Assembly (NCBI GenBank): GCA_008107755.1 | Contig: VIRH01000044.1 | Coordinates: forward strand, 48,016-112,015 | Reading direction: 5' to 3' | DNA length: 64,000 nucleotides | Source: Rhodobacterales bacterium | Lineage (GTDB): Bacteria; Pseudomonadota; Alphaproteobacteria; Rhizobiales; Stappiaceae | Part shown: one piece after another, positions 15,396 through 24,259 of the stretch | Position numbering within the stretch: the stretch's first letter is position 1 | How the letters are laid out: each line of letters begins with the position of its first letter | Notes under the pieces: generated by a model | What the model was told of the DNA's origin: nothing | Seen by the model: the letters and a program-made list of their open reading frames with translations, nothing else | The model's database searches: none | Program-made: the position numbers and the translations under genes

Positions 15396-16696
15396 TGGAT
15401 CCTTTGTTTGTCGGCCTGGTGTCCATCGCGTTTCTTTTCGTGATCGTTCTGCTTGGCGCTCCGGTCGGATTGGCCATGGCCATTGTCGGTGTCGGCGGTT
15501 TCGGCGTGATCGTCGGTTTTGACGCCGCATTCTCGGTGTTGCAGACATCCGCTTTCGAGACGGCTTCCAGCTATTCCTTCACCCTCGTGCCGCTCTTCAT
15601 GCTGATGGGCAACCTGATATCCCAGTCGGGCATGGCTGCCGATCTTTTCCGCGGTGCGGAGCGGCTGACCCGGGGACAACCGGGCGGGCTTGGGGTCGCA
15701 GGTGTCACCGCAAGCGCGGTCTTTTCCACGGTCTCCGGTTCCTCCCTTGCCACAGCCTCGACAATGACGAAGGTCGCCTATCCGGAGATGCTGAAACGCG
15801 GATATGATCAGCGTCTTGCGGCCGGGTCGCTGGCGGCCGGCGGCACGCTCGGCATCATGATTCCTCCCTCGATCGCCCTGCTGCTTTATGCGCTGATCAC
15901 CGAACAGTCGGTGGGCGAGATGTTTCTGGCCGGCATCCTCCCGGGCGTTCTGGGGTATGTTCTCTACGTGATCACGGTGCAGATCATGGCACGGATCTGG
16001 ACGGGTGAGGGTCGCGAGGACCTTTCCGGATCGTCCGGGCTTGCGGGCTGGCTGGAATGCGCGAGGCTTTTTGCCCCCGCCTTCTGCCTCTTCGGACTTG
16101 TGATGGGCGGCCTTTACGGCGGCTTCTTCACGCCGACGGAAGCCGGCGGAGCAGGAGCTGCCTTTGCCCTTGTCTATGCGATCTGGAAGGGCATGCGCTG
16201 GGACGGTTTTCGAAAAGCCCTGCGGGGGACGGTCGAAACGACGGCAACGATCTTCTTCATCCTGATCGGAGCCGAAGCCCTAGGCTTTCTGATCTCGACC
16301 TCGCAGGTGTCCTTCGCCATGGTCGACATGATGCGCGACCTCGGCCTCGGGCCATGGCAGGTGCTCATTTCCATCATGATCTTCTATGTCGTTCTGGGCT
16401 GCTTCATGGAAAGCCTGGCGATGATCCTGCTGACGGTGCCGATCTTCTTCCCCGTCATCGCCGACAGCGGGTTCGACCCGGTCTGGTTCGGCATCATCGC
16501 GGTGGTGACTGTCGAGCTTGGGCTGATCTCGCCGCCGGTCGGCATGAACCTCTTCATGGTCAAATCCGTGGCAACCGATCTGCCGCTCAGGAACATCATG
16601 CTCGGCGTGATCCCGTTCATCCTTGCGGATATCGTACGCTTGGCAATTCTGATCGCTTTCCCGGCCATCGTCCTCCTGCTCCCGGGACGTCTGTAG
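15395..16696 (+). CDS. dctM: TRAP transporter large permease DctM
   Basis: 433-residue large permease with about twelve membrane segments. Family hallmarks: LGAPVGLAMAIVG near the N-terminus, PLFMLMGNLISQSGMA, the GSSLATASTMTKVAYPEM stretch, GGTLGIMIPPSIALLLYA and the C-terminal ELGLISPPVGMNLFMVK. It couples substrate movement to Na+ and is selective for what DctP delivers. Last gene of the TRAP operon; the FtsK-like gene on the opposite strand converges on it 190 bases downstream. Confidence 0.93.
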   Translation: MDPLFVGLVSIAFLFVIVLLGAPVGLAMAIVGVGGFGVIVGFDAAFSVLQTSAFETASSYSFTLVPLFMLMGNLISQSGMAADLFRGAERLTRGQPGGLGVAGVTASAVFSTVSGSSLATASTMTKVAYPEMLKRGYDQRLAAGSLAAGGTLGIMIPPSIALLLYALITEQSVGEMFLAGILPGVLGYVLYVITVQIMARIWTGEGREDLSGSSGLAGWLECARLFAPAFCLFGLVMGGLYGGFFTPTEAGGAGAAFALVYAIWKGMRWDGFRKALRGTVETTATIFFILIGAEALGFLISTSQVSFAMVDMMRDLGLGPWQVLISIMIFYVVLGCFMESLAMILLTVPIFFPVIADSGFDPVWFGIIAVVTVELGLISPPVGMNLFMVKSVATDLPLRNIMLGVIPFILADIVRLAILIAFPAIVLLLPGRL

Positions 16697-16889
16697 CCAC
16701 CCGGTTCGTCTCCGAAAAAGCAGATGAGATCAGGCTTTAAGGCTGCGGCGCGATCGCCGTGCACAGCGGTGCTGCAACAGCGACATCAGATGACATGGAT
16801 CGTCCGAAACCCTTCGAGACAGGCCCGAGCCAAAACGACGTCAGTTGGATGAACTGTCGCCCGCAGGTCTGGCTCCGTCACGCCGACGG

Positions 16890-19382
16890 CTATTCCTCTG
16901 GCTGCTCTCTCCGCTCGGCCAGGATCTCGCGCTTGCCCACGTGATTTGGCGCGCCGACAAGGCCCTCGTTCTCCATTCGCTCGACCAGCGTGGCAGCGCG
17001 GTTGTAGCCGATCCCGAGACGGCGCTGGATGTAGGAGGTGGAACAGCGCTTGTCGCGCAAGACGATCTTGACGGCATTGTCGTAGAGGTCGTTGCCGTCT
17101 TCGGAGGCAATCGCGCCCTTGTCGAAGACAGCAGCGTCCTCTTCTTCGTCCTCCTCCTCTTCCGCGGTCACGGTCTCGAGGTAGGCGGGGCGTCCTTGCG
17201 ACTTCAGATGCGCGACCACCTGTTCGACTTCCTCGTCGGAAACGAAGGCGCCGTGGACACGATTGATACGGCCGCCACCGGACATGTGCAGCATGTCGCC
17301 CATGCCGAGCAGCTGCTCTGCGCCCTGCTCGCCGAGGATTGTACGGCTGTCGATCTTCGAGGTGACCTGGAAGGAAATCCGGGTCGGAAAGTTCGCCTTG
17401 ATCGTGCCGGTGATTACGTCCACGGAGGGGCGCTGCGTGGCCATGATGAGATGGATGCCGGCAGCACGGGCCATCTGCGCCAGACGCTGGATAGCGCCTT
17501 CGATCTCCTTGCCGGCGACCATCATCAGATCCGCCATCTCGTCAACGATGATGACGATGTACGGCATCGGGGCGAGATCCATTTCCTGCTGCTCGTACAG
17601 CGGTTCGCCCGTCTCCTTGTCAAACCCGGCCTGCACGGTCACGACGACCGGTTCGCCCTTCTGGCTGGCAGCGGCGGCGCGCTGATTGAAGCCGTTGATG
17701 TTGCGCACGCCAAGGCGCGCCATCTTCCGGTACCGGTCCTCCATCTCGCGGACGGCCCATTTGAGTGCGGTCACGGCTTTTTTCGGATCCGTCACGACGG
17801 GAGTCAGAAGATGCGGGATGTCGTCGTAGATGGAGAGTTCCAGCATCTTCGGATCGACCATGATCAGGCGGCATTCTTCCGGCCTCAGCCGGTAGAGCAG
17901 AGACAGGATCATGGTGTTGATGGCGACGGACTTGCCCGAGCCGGTCGTTCCGGCAACCAGCAAATGCGGCATCTTCGCCAGGTCGGCGACCACCGGCTCG
18001 CCGCCGATCGTCTTGCCAAGACTCAGCGCGAGCTTGCAGTTGGTGGCACGGAAACTGTTCGAGTCGATCATCTCGCGGAAGAAGACCGTCTCGCGCTCCG
18101 TGTTCGGCAGTTCGATCCCGATGACGTTTCTGCCGGGTACGACCGCGACACGCGCCGAGATGGCCGACATGGAGCGGGCAATGTCGTCCGCGAGATTGAC
18201 AATCCGGGAGGACTTGATGCCCGGTGCAGGTTCGAACTCGTAAAGGGTGACGACGGGCCCGGGCCGCACGTGAATGATCTCGCCGCGCACCTTGAAATCT
18301 TCCAGCACGCTTTCCAGAAGCCCGGCGTTGCGCTCCAGTTGCTCCTGCGACATGCAGAAGCCGGGGCTCTCCTCGGGCTGCTGAAGCAGTTCACCTTCGG
18401 GAAACTCGTAGTCGCCACCGGACGCCGGCCGCGCATGCGCTCCGACTGGCGGAAGGGCCGGAGACGCGGCGGCAAACGTTCGGGACCTGGCGTCCGGCAT
18501 CGAGACAGGCGCCTGTGCCGGGACAGCGTTGCGGCCGACGCTTTCGGTTGCTTTGTGCGTCGAACGGGTATTCGCCGGGGCGGGATGTGCCGGCCTTGCC
18601 GCACTCGGATCTGCACCGGCCAGCTTCTGGCCGGATGATCTGCCCCCGGAGCATTCGATGACCTTGTAGAGCGACGCGATGCCTGTCGGCGCAGGGGCCG
18701 CCTGGCTGGCTACCGGAACCTCCTCATATGACGGTCTGACGGGCACTGACTTTTCAGCGACTGCCTGTCGGGTTGGCACATGGGCCGGCTGCGATGCGGG
18801 ATCCTCATCGGACATGAATTCGAAAAAGGCGTGATCGGACAGGAAGCCGAGGTGCGCCGTCGAGCTGGCACTGGCGGCGGCCGCCGTCTGCCCATTCCGG
18901 TCACTGACGTCGCCGCTGTGATCTGACAACTGCACAACGGGCGCAGATGGGGTCGTTTCCTGGCGGGGAGGGAGCGCAGTCAGGGGGGGCTGAGTGGCGG
19001 GCGCCGGGTCCCCTTGGGAGGCGATGGTGTTCCCAGGGTTAGCCTCGGGCGTTGCGGTAGCGTCTTCGGGCTGAGAGGCGCGCTGCCTTGCCCCACGGTC
19101 GGGCGTCCGGGTGAACCGCACGTTGGGCGCCAGAAAGAAATGGCTCTGACAGGTTTCCTCCTGCGGTGTCTCCGCGTCCCCGCTTTCATCCGCCGTCACG
19201 TTCTGCGAGCTCACGGTCACTTGCGGCAAGCGACGTGCGGCATACGCCTCCTCAACCTGGGCAACGACAGTTTGACCGCACTGATCCTCGTCCGGCACGC
19301 GCCGTACCGTTTCATCGGCAGGAGCGACCTGATCGGGATCGTTCGAGTTAGCGATCGAGAAATTCTTCCGGGAAATACGCAT
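16890..19382 (-). CDS. ftsK: FtsK/SpoIIIE-type DNA translocase without N-terminal membrane segments
   Basis: 830 residues. The first 330 are low-complexity, rich in Ala, Pro, Thr and Gln, with no hydrophobic stretch, so the four-helix membrane domain of classical FtsK is missing. The motor follows: Walker [15 protein letters not shown] (about 478-491), [18 protein letters not shown], Walker [16 protein letters not shown] (near 615), [20 protein letters not shown]. The C-terminal gamma winged helix (about 760-820, [22 protein letters not shown]) reads KOPS sequences. Alphaproteobacteria often carry a second, membrane-anchored FtsK; this may be the soluble paralogue acting in dimer resolution or DNA segregation. 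Convergent with dctM, unrelated to it. Confidence 0.85.
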   Translation of the reverse strand: MRISRKNFSIANSNDPDQVAPADETVRRVPDEDQCGQTVVAQVEEAYAARRLPQVTVSSQNVTADESGDAETPQEETCQSHFFLAPNVRFTRTPDRGARQRASQPEDATATPEANPGNTIASQGDPAPATQPPLTALPPRQETTPSAPVVQLSDHSGDVSDRNGQTAAAASASSTAHLGFLSDHAFFEFMSDEDPASQPAHVPTRQAVAEKSVPVRPSYEEVPVASQAAPAPTGIASLYKVIECSGGRSSGQKLAGADPSAARPAHPAPANTRSTHKATESVGRNAVPAQAPVSMPDARSRTFAAASPALPPVGAHARPASGGDYEFPEGELLQQPEESPGFCMSQEQLERNAGLLESVLEDFKVRGEIIHVRPGPVVTLYEFEPAPGIKSSRIVNLADDIARSMSAISARVAVVPGRNVIGIELPNTERETVFFREMIDSNSFRATNCKLALSLGKTIGGEPVVADLAKMPHLLVAGTTGSGKSVAINTMILSLLYRLRPEECRLIMVDPKMLELSIYDDIPHLLTPVVTDPKKAVTALKWAVREMEDRYRKMARLGVRNINGFNQRAAAASQKGEPVVVTVQAGFDKETGEPLYEQQEMDLAPMPYIVIIVDEMADLMMVAGKEIEGAIQRLAQMARAAGIHLIMATQRPSVDVITGTIKANFPTRISFQVTSKIDSRTILGEQGAEQLLGMGDMLHMSGGGRINRVHGAFVSDEEVEQVVAHLKSQGRPAYLETVTAEEEEDEEEDAAVFDKGAIASEDGNDLYDNAVKIVLRDKRCSTSYIQRRLGIGYNRAATLVERMENEGLVGAPNHVGKREILAERREQPEE

Positions 19383-19523
19383 GGACTGAGAAGACTGGTT
19401 TTTCGTGGTGAACGCCTTTTGAGAGCATTAGGAAAAGAAGGTTAATAGTTTCTCTCCAAGACCGATCACTCCTGAAATCGCCAACGTATTATCGTCGGCT
19501 GGCCTGGGCCGGATTTTCCTGGT

Positions 19524-21584
19524 TCAACGCACGAAGCAATGTGGCAGCGTGAACTGGGCCTTGGTTCCCTGCGGCTCTATGCTGTCGAGCGTGAATTCGC
19601 CTTCATGAGCCTTGACCAGACCTGCGACGATATTGAGGCCGAGGCCCGATCCGCTGACATTGCCGGCGTTTGAGCCTCTTGCATAACGGTGTGTGAGCAT
19701 CTGCCGTTCGGTCTCCGGAGTTCCGATCCCGCCGTCCTTGACGGCAACCGTCAGCGACTGCCCCTGGCGCGTGACGTCGATCTGGATGTCGCTGGCGTCT
19801 GGCGAAAATTTCACGGCATTATCGAGCAGGTTGGCAAGCGCAATCGCCACCATGCCTTCATCAAAGAAGGCCCGGTCCTGTTGGTCGATGTGGTGGAAGT
19901 CGAGATGGCAACAATGGCTGTCGTGCATGGATTGCGCGCGCGCTACGACCTTCCTGAAGTGTTCTTGCACAAGAACCTCCGAGCGTTTTGCCACGGTTGT
20001 CGTCTCTTGCATCCGGCTCCGCTCCAGAGATGTCTGCAGGACGTCGACCAGGTCGGCGGTTGCCGCTTCTATCCGGCCGATTCTTTGCAGGTTGGCGGTA
20101 TCGCGTTTGGGCAATGTGCGGGTAAGCGTTGCGGCGCAACTGCGGATGACTGCCAGCGGCGTCTGGTACTGGTGACGAACGATGTCGATGAAACGTAATT
20201 GTTCCGACTGCATCTGGCGCTCTGCCTGCAGGGCCGCCTCAGCCGTATGCTTTGCACCCAGCAGTTCGCGGGTCCGTTCGTTGACCATCACCAGAGCCCG
20301 ATGTTCCGCACGCCGCGATTGTCTCAGCGCCGAGGTCGCCTTCTTGTATTCTTCAAGGCGCCGTCCGCGAATAATCATCGACAGCAACATGAGCAATGTG
20401 AAGGGAACCATCGGGATCCAGTAATTTATCTCCTGCAGGCCGATGATGTCCGTCCCGCCAACCATCACCAGAACGTTCAGGAGCGCGAACCCGGCATAGA
20501 TGGCCGAGGCCAGAAAGGCCGTGAGCCGCCCAAGATCGCGATGTCGCCTGAAGAGAACGCTGTTCCGGCCACACAGGAGCAAGAGAGCCAGAAGTGTTGC
20601 GACGTAAAGGGGGGAGGCGACCAGGAAGTAGGGTATCCGTTCGGTGAAAAGTGTCACGAAGGCCAGGGCGTTGAGCACGAGAACGATGTTGAAAACTCGG
20701 TGCAGGCGCGGGAAATTCAGCTTCGTCTGAACGTAGTCGCGCACGAACATGATGTTGGCGAAGGTTGCCAACAGGGTTTGCATGCCCGTCACGATATCGT
20801 TGAATTGGCCACCGGTATTGAAACTGTTGACAATCAGCAGCCCGCCTCCGCACCCCACCACATAGGCGTTCGAAAACATCAACAGGGCGAAGCTCAGGAA
20901 ATAGCGTCTTTTTGATTGCGTCCAGAAGAGCAGGCTCAGCGCGATTGCAAGAAGGGAGATGATCAACAGTCCCGAGACAGTCGCCGTCCGGAAGATCGCG
21001 TAATACATCATGCCCGCAGGGGTCGCGATCATGGCGCGAAGGTTCACGCTACTCGTGCTTTGGAGTCTGAAATAGAGTGTGGCTTGTGAAGCGTCCGGCA
21101 AATCCAGTCGAGACCAATAAAACAGATTTGCAGCGCCTGCCTGCTCGTCGAGATGATGATCGCCCCGTATAATGATCTCGAAATCGTCTCGTGACCGTGG
21201 CTGCGCGACCTTCGGCACGAAAACCTGAAGGTCGTCCACATAAACAGGCAGCAGGATGAGACCCAGATCACCGGCGTCCGTCTTGTTGTAGAGCAGGGTC
21301 ACCTTGATCCATACCGTGTCGCTGGTGTACCCCAATGCGAGATTGGGCTCTACTGGCACGAACGCCTGATCATGCGTACCCAATATGACATCTTCGGCAG
21401 TCAGTTTTCCGGAATCATCACGCAAGAAAGACATATGATCACGAATGGAAACGAGCCCGTTTCTTGCGTGCATATCGGGCAAGTCGATGAAGCGTGATCG
21501 TGGCCCGGCTTCAGCACACGGTGTCCCGATGATGACAACTGCCATCATGGCCACCAGCAGTACAAGTCCCCTCCCGGCGAGCAT
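19524..21584 (-). CDS. 7TM-DISM sensor histidine kinase
   Basis: Membrane sensor kinase: signal sequence (LVLLVAMMAVVIIG), periplasmic 7TMR-DISMED2-type beta domain (FVPVEPNLALGYTSDTVWIKV), a seven-helix 7TMR-DISM block, a short coiled coil, then a HisKA/HATPase core. The H-box reads HQYQTPLAVIRS, with Gln where most HisKA proteins have Glu after the histidine. N-box LANLLDNAVKFS and G-boxes VKDGGIGTP and GSGLGLNIVAG are intact. I start at ATG 21584, which gives a clean signal peptide; ATG 21650 or farther (to 21866) is possible but would crowd or overlap the divergent regulator gene. DISM sensors usually bind small ligands, often carbohydrates. Confidence 0.85.
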   Translation of the reverse strand: MLAGRGLVLLVAMMAVVIIGTPCAEAGPRSRFIDLPDMHARNGLVSIRDHMSFLRDDSGKLTAEDVILGTHDQAFVPVEPNLALGYTSDTVWIKVTLLYNKTDAGDLGLILLPVYVDDLQVFVPKVAQPRSRDDFEIIIRGDHHLDEQAGAANLFYWSRLDLPDASQATLYFRLQSTSSVNLRAMIATPAGMMYYAIFRTATVSGLLIISLLAIALSLLFWTQSKRRYFLSFALLMFSNAYVVGCGGGLLIVNSFNTGGQFNDIVTGMQTLLATFANIMFVRDYVQTKLNFPRLHRVFNIVLVLNALAFVTLFTERIPYFLVASPLYVATLLALLLLCGRNSVLFRRHRDLGRLTAFLASAIYAGFALLNVLVMVGGTDIIGLQEINYWIPMVPFTLLMLLSMIIRGRRLEEYKKATSALRQSRRAEHRALVMVNERTRELLGAKHTAEAALQAERQMQSEQLRFIDIVRHQYQTPLAVIRSCAATLTRTLPKRDTANLQRIGRIEAATADLVDVLQTSLERSRMQETTTVAKRSEVLVQEHFRKVVARAQSMHDSHCCHLDFHHIDQQDRAFFDEGMVAIALANLLDNAVKFSPDASDIQIDVTRQGQSLTVAVKDGGIGTPETERQMLTHRYARGSNAGNVSGSGLGLNIVAGLVKAHEGEFTLDSIEPQGTKAQFTLPHCFVR

Positions 21585-21656
21585 CGTGACCGCGCAGGCC
21601 GCTCTGGCCCCTTCGGAGAAGCTCACGGGCAGGGTGAAAATTAAAGGCATAAGGCT

Positions 21657-22337
21657 TTGAGTGTCGTTCTGGTCGAGGACAATGTTCAGCTGCGAAACAG
21701 CATCACTGATTTTTTGACGGTGGAAGGCTTTGACGTAACGACGGTGGGCAGTGCCGTTGAGCTTTACCAGATGATTTCCGAGAAGCAGTTTAGTGTCGCG
21801 GTGGTCGATATCAATCTTCCCTATCACGACGGCTTCGCTATTACCCGCTATCTTGCTCGAGAACAATTGTGCGCGGTGATTATCACCTCGGTTCGCGACT
21901 CAATCGAGGACCGGGTTGAAGGATATCGCTCCGGTGCGGACATCTACATGGTCAAGCCGGTTGATCCGCTGGAACTTTCTGCTGCGATAGAACGCTTGCG
22001 CAAAAACAGGCGCAAGATCGAGTCGTCGACAAAGCCGGAAACCCAAAAGTGGCTTCTCGATGCCGACAAGCTCTGTTTGTGGGCCCCGAACAACAAAGTC
22101 GTTCGCCTGTCCAGACGCGAAGCCCTGTTGCTGGGGTGTCTCCTGGATGCCGACGGCGCGGTGGTCAGCCGGCAGGCCCTACAGACGCTGTTGGAAGAGC
22201 CCGATGATCAACAGCGCGGCAGACTGGATACAATGCTCAGCCGGTTGCGGCTGAAGGTACGCCGGGAAGCCGGAGTGGAGATTCCGATCGTGACCTTGCA
22301 TAATGTGGGCTACAGCTTTTCTCCTGCCGCTCACTGA
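21657..22337 (+). CDS. OmpR/PhoB-family response regulator with TTG start
   Basis: 226 residues: receiver domain with VLVEDN (acidic pocket), phospho-acceptor in VAVVDINLPYHDG (about D52), the Thr/Ser switch in VIITSVRD and lysine in YMVKPVDP; then a winged-helix domain (LSRREALLLGCLLDADGAVVSRQALQTLL ... VTLHNVGYSF). The frame has no ATG before residue 39, so TTG at 21657 with AAAGG nine bases upstream is the best start. It diverges from the sensor kinase gene, with which it surely pairs. The gene lies directly upstream, with a 570-base gap, of an outer-membrane barrel gene that could be a target. Confidence 0.88.
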   Translation: MSVVLVEDNVQLRNSITDFLTVEGFDVTTVGSAVELYQMISEKQFSVAVVDINLPYHDGFAITRYLAREQLCAVIITSVRDSIEDRVEGYRSGADIYMVKPVDPLELSAAIERLRKNRRKIESSTKPETQKWLLDADKLCLWAPNNKVVRLSRREALLLGCLLDADGAVVSRQALQTLLEEPDDQQRGRLDTMLSRLRLKVRREAGVEIPIVTLHNVGYSFSPAAH

Positions 22338-22906
22338 GCTGCCACCACTTGCGGGCTGACCAGCCGATGAGAGCGTCGGGCGTCATCCAAGGTCCAATAC
22401 CAACCTCAACAAACAAGAGCCTGTTTGATGGCTTGTTCAGGTCTGGCGGCAAGGAGCCGGCTTGCAGGTCGGCCAAGCGGCGCAACGCGGCCCGGTGGGC
22501 CCGAACAAGTCACCGAAGGCCGCGACATGAGGCGGTTCCATCAGGAGCGTCTCGTTGCGTTTGTTCGGCATAGTGACACAATCGAGTCGGTTGGGATCAC
22601 AGACGACCATACACAAGCAATAAGATGCGATCCTCTCACCAGAACTGAGGCGAATTCCAGTTGCGTCTTCGCAACGAACCTCCTGCCAAATCGAGCGCGA
22701 AATGTAAGAAATCTGGCAGCTCGCCACCCACTGTCTTGCAGGCGGAAATCAGAGTTCCACGTTTTGTGCGGTTCGTGCCGATCGCAACGCAAGATATCTT
22801 TCAAGGTGCTCCGCGCAGTTGCTATTTGCCCGATATCTTATTGTTTTTCTTCGCCATTTCTCATGCCATACCGGCACCAGTTACACACGAGAATGGACAA
22901 GATCCT
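22338..22906. other. Long intergenic region upstream of the barrel gene
   Basis: About 570 bases. An imperfect hairpin near 22412-22437 (AACAAGAGCC/GGCTTGTT) could end the response regulator transcript. No convincing gene: frames on the minus strand have no recognisable motif and the plus frame that runs into the barrel gene has no start with a ribosome site. A long leader or a small RNA would be possible but I see no specific signal. Confidence 0.4.
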
Positions 22907-23593
22907 ATGAAACTTCATGTTGCATCTTTCGCGGCGGCTCTTCTGCTCTGCGGTGCGGCCCACGCCGAAAACCTCTTCCCTGCCGGCGACGTACCGTCGA
23001 CCTCTATCAATTGGACAGGTGCACACGTAGGTGCCAACGTTGGTTACGGCTGGGGCAATGCCGACGCGTCTAACGTCAAGGTCGGGGGACAAAGCTACAA
23101 CTACACCGGCTCTAACCCGGACCCGGACGGTTTCATGGGCGGCGTGCAAGTCGGCTACGACTATCAATTCACGAACGGTGTCGTCCTTGGTGTCGAGACC
23201 GATTTCTCCTTTTCGGGCCTGGAAGACAAGAACGAAGAGAACGATGAGGTCTCCGTGAAATATCTCGGAACAGCGCGTGCCCGGTTGGGCTATGCGTTTG
23301 GTCGTTTTCTCCCTTACGCCACGGCTGGATTGGCCTATGGCCAAGGAGAGTTCGAAAGCTATTACCAGCAAAACAACACGACGTACAAAGATGAGAACTG
23401 GCAAGTCGGCTGGACGGCTGGCGCAGGTGCCGACTACGCGATTACCGAAAACGTCTCGTTGAAGCTCGAGTACCTTTATACCGACCTCGGTGACGCGACA
23501 TATGAAATTACAAACCCTGACGGCTGGCGTATTTCGTCGGATATCGACTCGTCCTTCAACACGGTCAAGGTCGGCCTGAACTACCGCTTCTAA
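22907..23593 (+). CDS. Outer-membrane beta-barrel protein (Omp25/RopB-like)
   Basis: 228 residues: signal peptide MKLHVASFAAALLLCGAAHA cut before ENLF, then an eight-stranded barrel with the family pattern NWTGAHVGANVGYGWG, FMGGVQVGYDYQF, GVVLGVETDFSFS, LGTARARLGYAFGRFLPYATAGLAYG and the last strand FNTVKVGLNYRF ending in aromatic Phe, as required for BAM insertion. This family is abundant in Rhizobiales envelopes. The ATG at 22907 was chosen because it starts the signal peptide; the frame runs back to 22661 without support. A strong terminator follows at 23686. Confidence 0.9.
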   Translation: MKLHVASFAAALLLCGAAHAENLFPAGDVPSTSINWTGAHVGANVGYGWGNADASNVKVGGQSYNYTGSNPDPDGFMGGVQVGYDYQFTNGVVLGVETDFSFSGLEDKNEENDEVSVKYLGTARARLGYAFGRFLPYATAGLAYGQGEFESYYQQNNTTYKDENWQVGWTAGAGADYAITENVSLKLEYLYTDLGDATYEITNPDGWRISSDIDSSFNTVKVGLNYRF

Positions 23594-23626
23594 GTAGAGC
23601 GTGTCGCGCTAAACCGAAGATCTCCA

Positions 23627-23677
23627 GCATCGCTTTTTGCCTTGAAGGCTCTGATTTCAAACAGCGAAATGCGATGC
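23627..23677. repeat. Inverted repeat behind the barrel gene
   Basis: GCATCGC (23627-23633) and GCGATGC (23671-23677) with flanking TTT/AAAT, separated by 37 bases. Resembles intergenic palindromic elements of rhizobia, but one copy cannot prove a repeat family. Confidence 0.3.
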
Positions 23678-23685
23678 CGGAAAAC

Positions 23686-23720
23686 GGAAGCTGTTCACAG
23701 CTTCCAGGAATTTATTTTTA
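23686..23720 (+). terminator. Terminator of the barrel gene
   Basis: GGAAGCTG, loop TTCA, CAGCTTCC, then an A/T-rich tail ending ATTTTTA. Eight perfect pairs. Confidence 0.7.
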
Positions 23721-24128
23721 GTTAGTCAAATACCAGTTGAGTTTGTCTTAGGGCGTTGCACGATCGCTTGTTTGGAGGTCGTGCAACGTCAGCGTCTTAT
23801 CCGCGAGACTATTCATGGTCTGACGTCGGCTGGCCGCCGGATTGGCGCTGCATTGCTGAATTTTGTGAGCTCGGACCCAAGGCAAGAAGCAGACAATGAC
23901 TGCCGTTCATTCACTATGGCGGCGAAAGCCTGCACCGCTGACAGCATCTGCATGCGGCTGTGCCGGTCGTGATTGTCCCTGAGCTCGACGACCATCGCCC
24001 CAAAGCGTTCGCATTGTCCTCAGACAGCGATCAAGATGCGGAACCTGGCGGCATCATCTCACTCGGCCCTGTCGCACCTGGTTGCCGCCACCTAAATTCG
24101 GCGGGCGATGTCGCATTGCCTGACGCAA
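23721..24128. other. Intergenic region without a recognised gene
   Basis: About 400 bases between the barrel gene's terminator and the hairpin that ends the SelA-like gene. A 66-codon frame at 23772-23972 has no ribosome site or motif. I see nothing I can name. Confidence 0.4.
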
Positions 24129-24155
24129 ACAGGCTCCGGAGGATCCGGAGCCTGT
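24129..24155 (-). terminator. Perfect 12-bp hairpin ending the SelA-like transcript
   Basis: ACAGGCTCCGGA, loop GGA on the plus strand, TCCGGAGCCTGT. Read on the minus strand it is followed by TTTGCG, so it can terminate the leftward transcript ending at 24260. Confidence 0.65.
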
Positions 24156-24259
24156 GTAGATAAGCTTCAGTGCGATGAACTTTAAGTACGCCTCATTCTG
24201 GTGGCAACTGCCGGAGCGTATTTCGAGTTCAGGTGTCTAACCCGGGTTGGCGGATTTTC

